Origin: CAMBDR01 sp046597185
GTDB taxonomy: Bacteria > Pseudomonadota > Gammaproteobacteria > Burkholderiales > Burkholderiaceae_D
Assembly (NCBI GenBank): GCA_046597185.1
Contig: JBKJLF010000206.1
Location: 1 to 15,071 of the forward strand
Direction of reading: 5' to 3'
DNA length: 15,071 nucleotides
Each line of letters starts with the position of its first letter. The stretch's first letter is position 1. The notes beneath the pieces were generated by a model that was not told the origin of the DNA, ran no database searches, and worked only from the letters and a program-made list of their open reading frames with translations. The translations under genes were made by a program, and so were the position numbers. Shown here in pieces: positions 14,436-15,071 of the stretch.

Positions 14436-14684
14436 TCAGGATGTAGGCGGGATGCGCCGAAACGTCACTTCCAGCGCAAAGATTTTGGCGATTTGGTTGA
14501 GTGATTTCACATTGGGATTACCCGTGCCGCTCTCAATTTCTTTAATCACGCGCAAGCTTACCTCACGGTGTCCGGCAAATTCAGCCTGGGTCAGGCCGGA
14601 AATGGCGCGCATCTTTTTTACCGCCTGCTGTAGCGACAATTTGCCAGCCTCAATGTCTTGATAAAACTGCACCCGTTCGGTCAT
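14436..14684 (-). CDS. Small XRE-family helix-turn-helix DNA-binding protein (antitoxin-like)
   Basis: The 82-residue protein is one HTH_3 (cro/C1-type) domain with a short N-terminal arm. The helix-turn-helix spans about residues 31-53: LTQAEFAGHREVSLRVIKEI then ESG. The following helix contains NPNVKSLNQIAKIFALEV, typical of HipB-like antitoxins and stand-alone regulators. The start is the ATG at 14684; a TTG at 14690 would add two residues. The ribosome binding site is weak (AAGAA about 7 nt upstream). It converges with the ATPase/nuclease-like pair. No intact toxin gene follows it; immediately after its TGA the same frame continues with a GTG, but only into a decayed or spurious reading frame. 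It may regulate the neighbouring module or be what is left of a toxin-antitoxin pair. Both options are inference. Confidence 0.75.
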   Translation of the reverse strand: MTERVQFYQDIEAGKLSLQQAVKKMRAISGLTQAEFAGHREVSLRVIKEIESGTGNPNVKSLNQIAKIFALEVTFRRIPPTS

Positions 14685-15071
14685 GAGCAATTCTTTGGCA
14701 AGCGGTTTTTTTCGTTTATCTATGTTGTTGTTCCTGTTGCTCGCGTTCGGTTTCGTTGTGTTCTTCCTTGGGGGCGGGTGCGGGTGCGACTTGCTTGCGC
14801 CAGTCCACGGCGCAGGCTTTCATCGCCGACGATCCGGTTCGTTCCTCATATCTGTGGTGCAACCGCATCACCACGGAAACCTGCAATATGAGCGTAACGG
14901 CGTTGCCCGCACGGCGATCTTGTGTACCTTGCTTTTTGGCGCACCCATTTGGTGATCTCCCCATTTCGTGAAAAACCCGCTAAAACGTCAATTTTGCATC
15001 AAATTCTATGGGGAAAACGAGAAAAATGAAGACATTCTTATGGACTGCCAATTTCAACTGAGGAATCTAGG
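14685..15071. other. 387-nt right-end stretch without a convincing gene
   Basis: No frame here shows recognisable protein features. A 35-codon minus frame (14716-14823, starting MKACAVDWRKQ and ending in a Glu/Gln-rich tail) has reasonable codon use but no ribosome binding site. A plus frame from 14683 translates to an apparent membrane segment, which is the antisense of that Glu/Gln-rich tail. TCCCCAT (14958-14964) and ATGGGGA (15008-15014) form a short inverted repeat with a 43-nt spacer. The promoter of the XRE gene must lie here but cannot be fixed. A short plus frame begins at ATG 15027 and stops within 12 codons. Confidence 0.4.

Noticed and set aside
14683..14955. Plus-strand 90-codon frame with an apparent membrane segment
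   Set aside because: The hydrophobic stretch is the complement of a Glu/Gln-rich minus-strand frame, it overlaps the XRE gene start, and it has no ribosome binding site.
14940..15071. Insertion-sequence terminus at the right edge
   Set aside because: The 7-bp inverted repeat around 14958-15014 is too short, and no transposase or target duplication is visible inside the window.
1..15071. CRISPR array, tRNA or rRNA genes
   Set aside because: No regularly spaced repeats of 23-40 nt and no cloverleaf or rRNA-like sequence were found on either strand by eye.

Overview
The window carries a conserved bacterial chromosomal core block flanked by accessory DNA at both ends. The core holds hemA, prfA, dsbB and prmC, then a tail-specific protease (prc), then a very long fused indolepyruvate ferredoxin oxidoreductase of about 1190 residues. 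A hemA-prfA-prmC cluster combined with an IorAB fusion of this size fits Betaproteobacteria best. This is inferred from gene content and protein style. I cannot name a genus.

Left edge (1-2001): a minus-strand Rpn-family nuclease runs off the window. Facing away from it is a wrecked sensor-kinase gene: signal peptide and start of a two-component-regulator propeller, one frameshift, then an internal deletion that joins the propeller directly to the last ATP-binding box of a histidine kinase.

Core (2060-12045), all on the minus strand, so transcription runs from high to low coordinates. hemA (first step of tetrapyrrole synthesis), prfA (release factor 1), dsbB (quinone-linked oxidation of DsbA) and prmC (methylates the GGQ glutamine of release factors) appear to form one transcription unit with a clear -10 box before hemA. 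prc and the oxidoreductase are separate upstream genes. The oxidoreductase start is unusual: two overlapping ATGs in different frames, a C7 run, and a strong hairpin inside the first codons.

Right end (12226-15071): a divergent two-gene plus-strand unit encodes an AAA/ABC-type ATPase and, 3 nt later, a protein with a PD-(D/E)xK-nuclease-like core. This has the layout of a two-gene anti-phage or anti-plasmid module that I cannot match to a named system, and it is the best candidate for something undescribed here. Its second gene has an ambiguous 3' end: in-frame tail, +1-frame tail and an opposite-strand frame all compete. A small XRE-type DNA-binding protein lies convergent to it. The last ~390 nt show no convincing gene.
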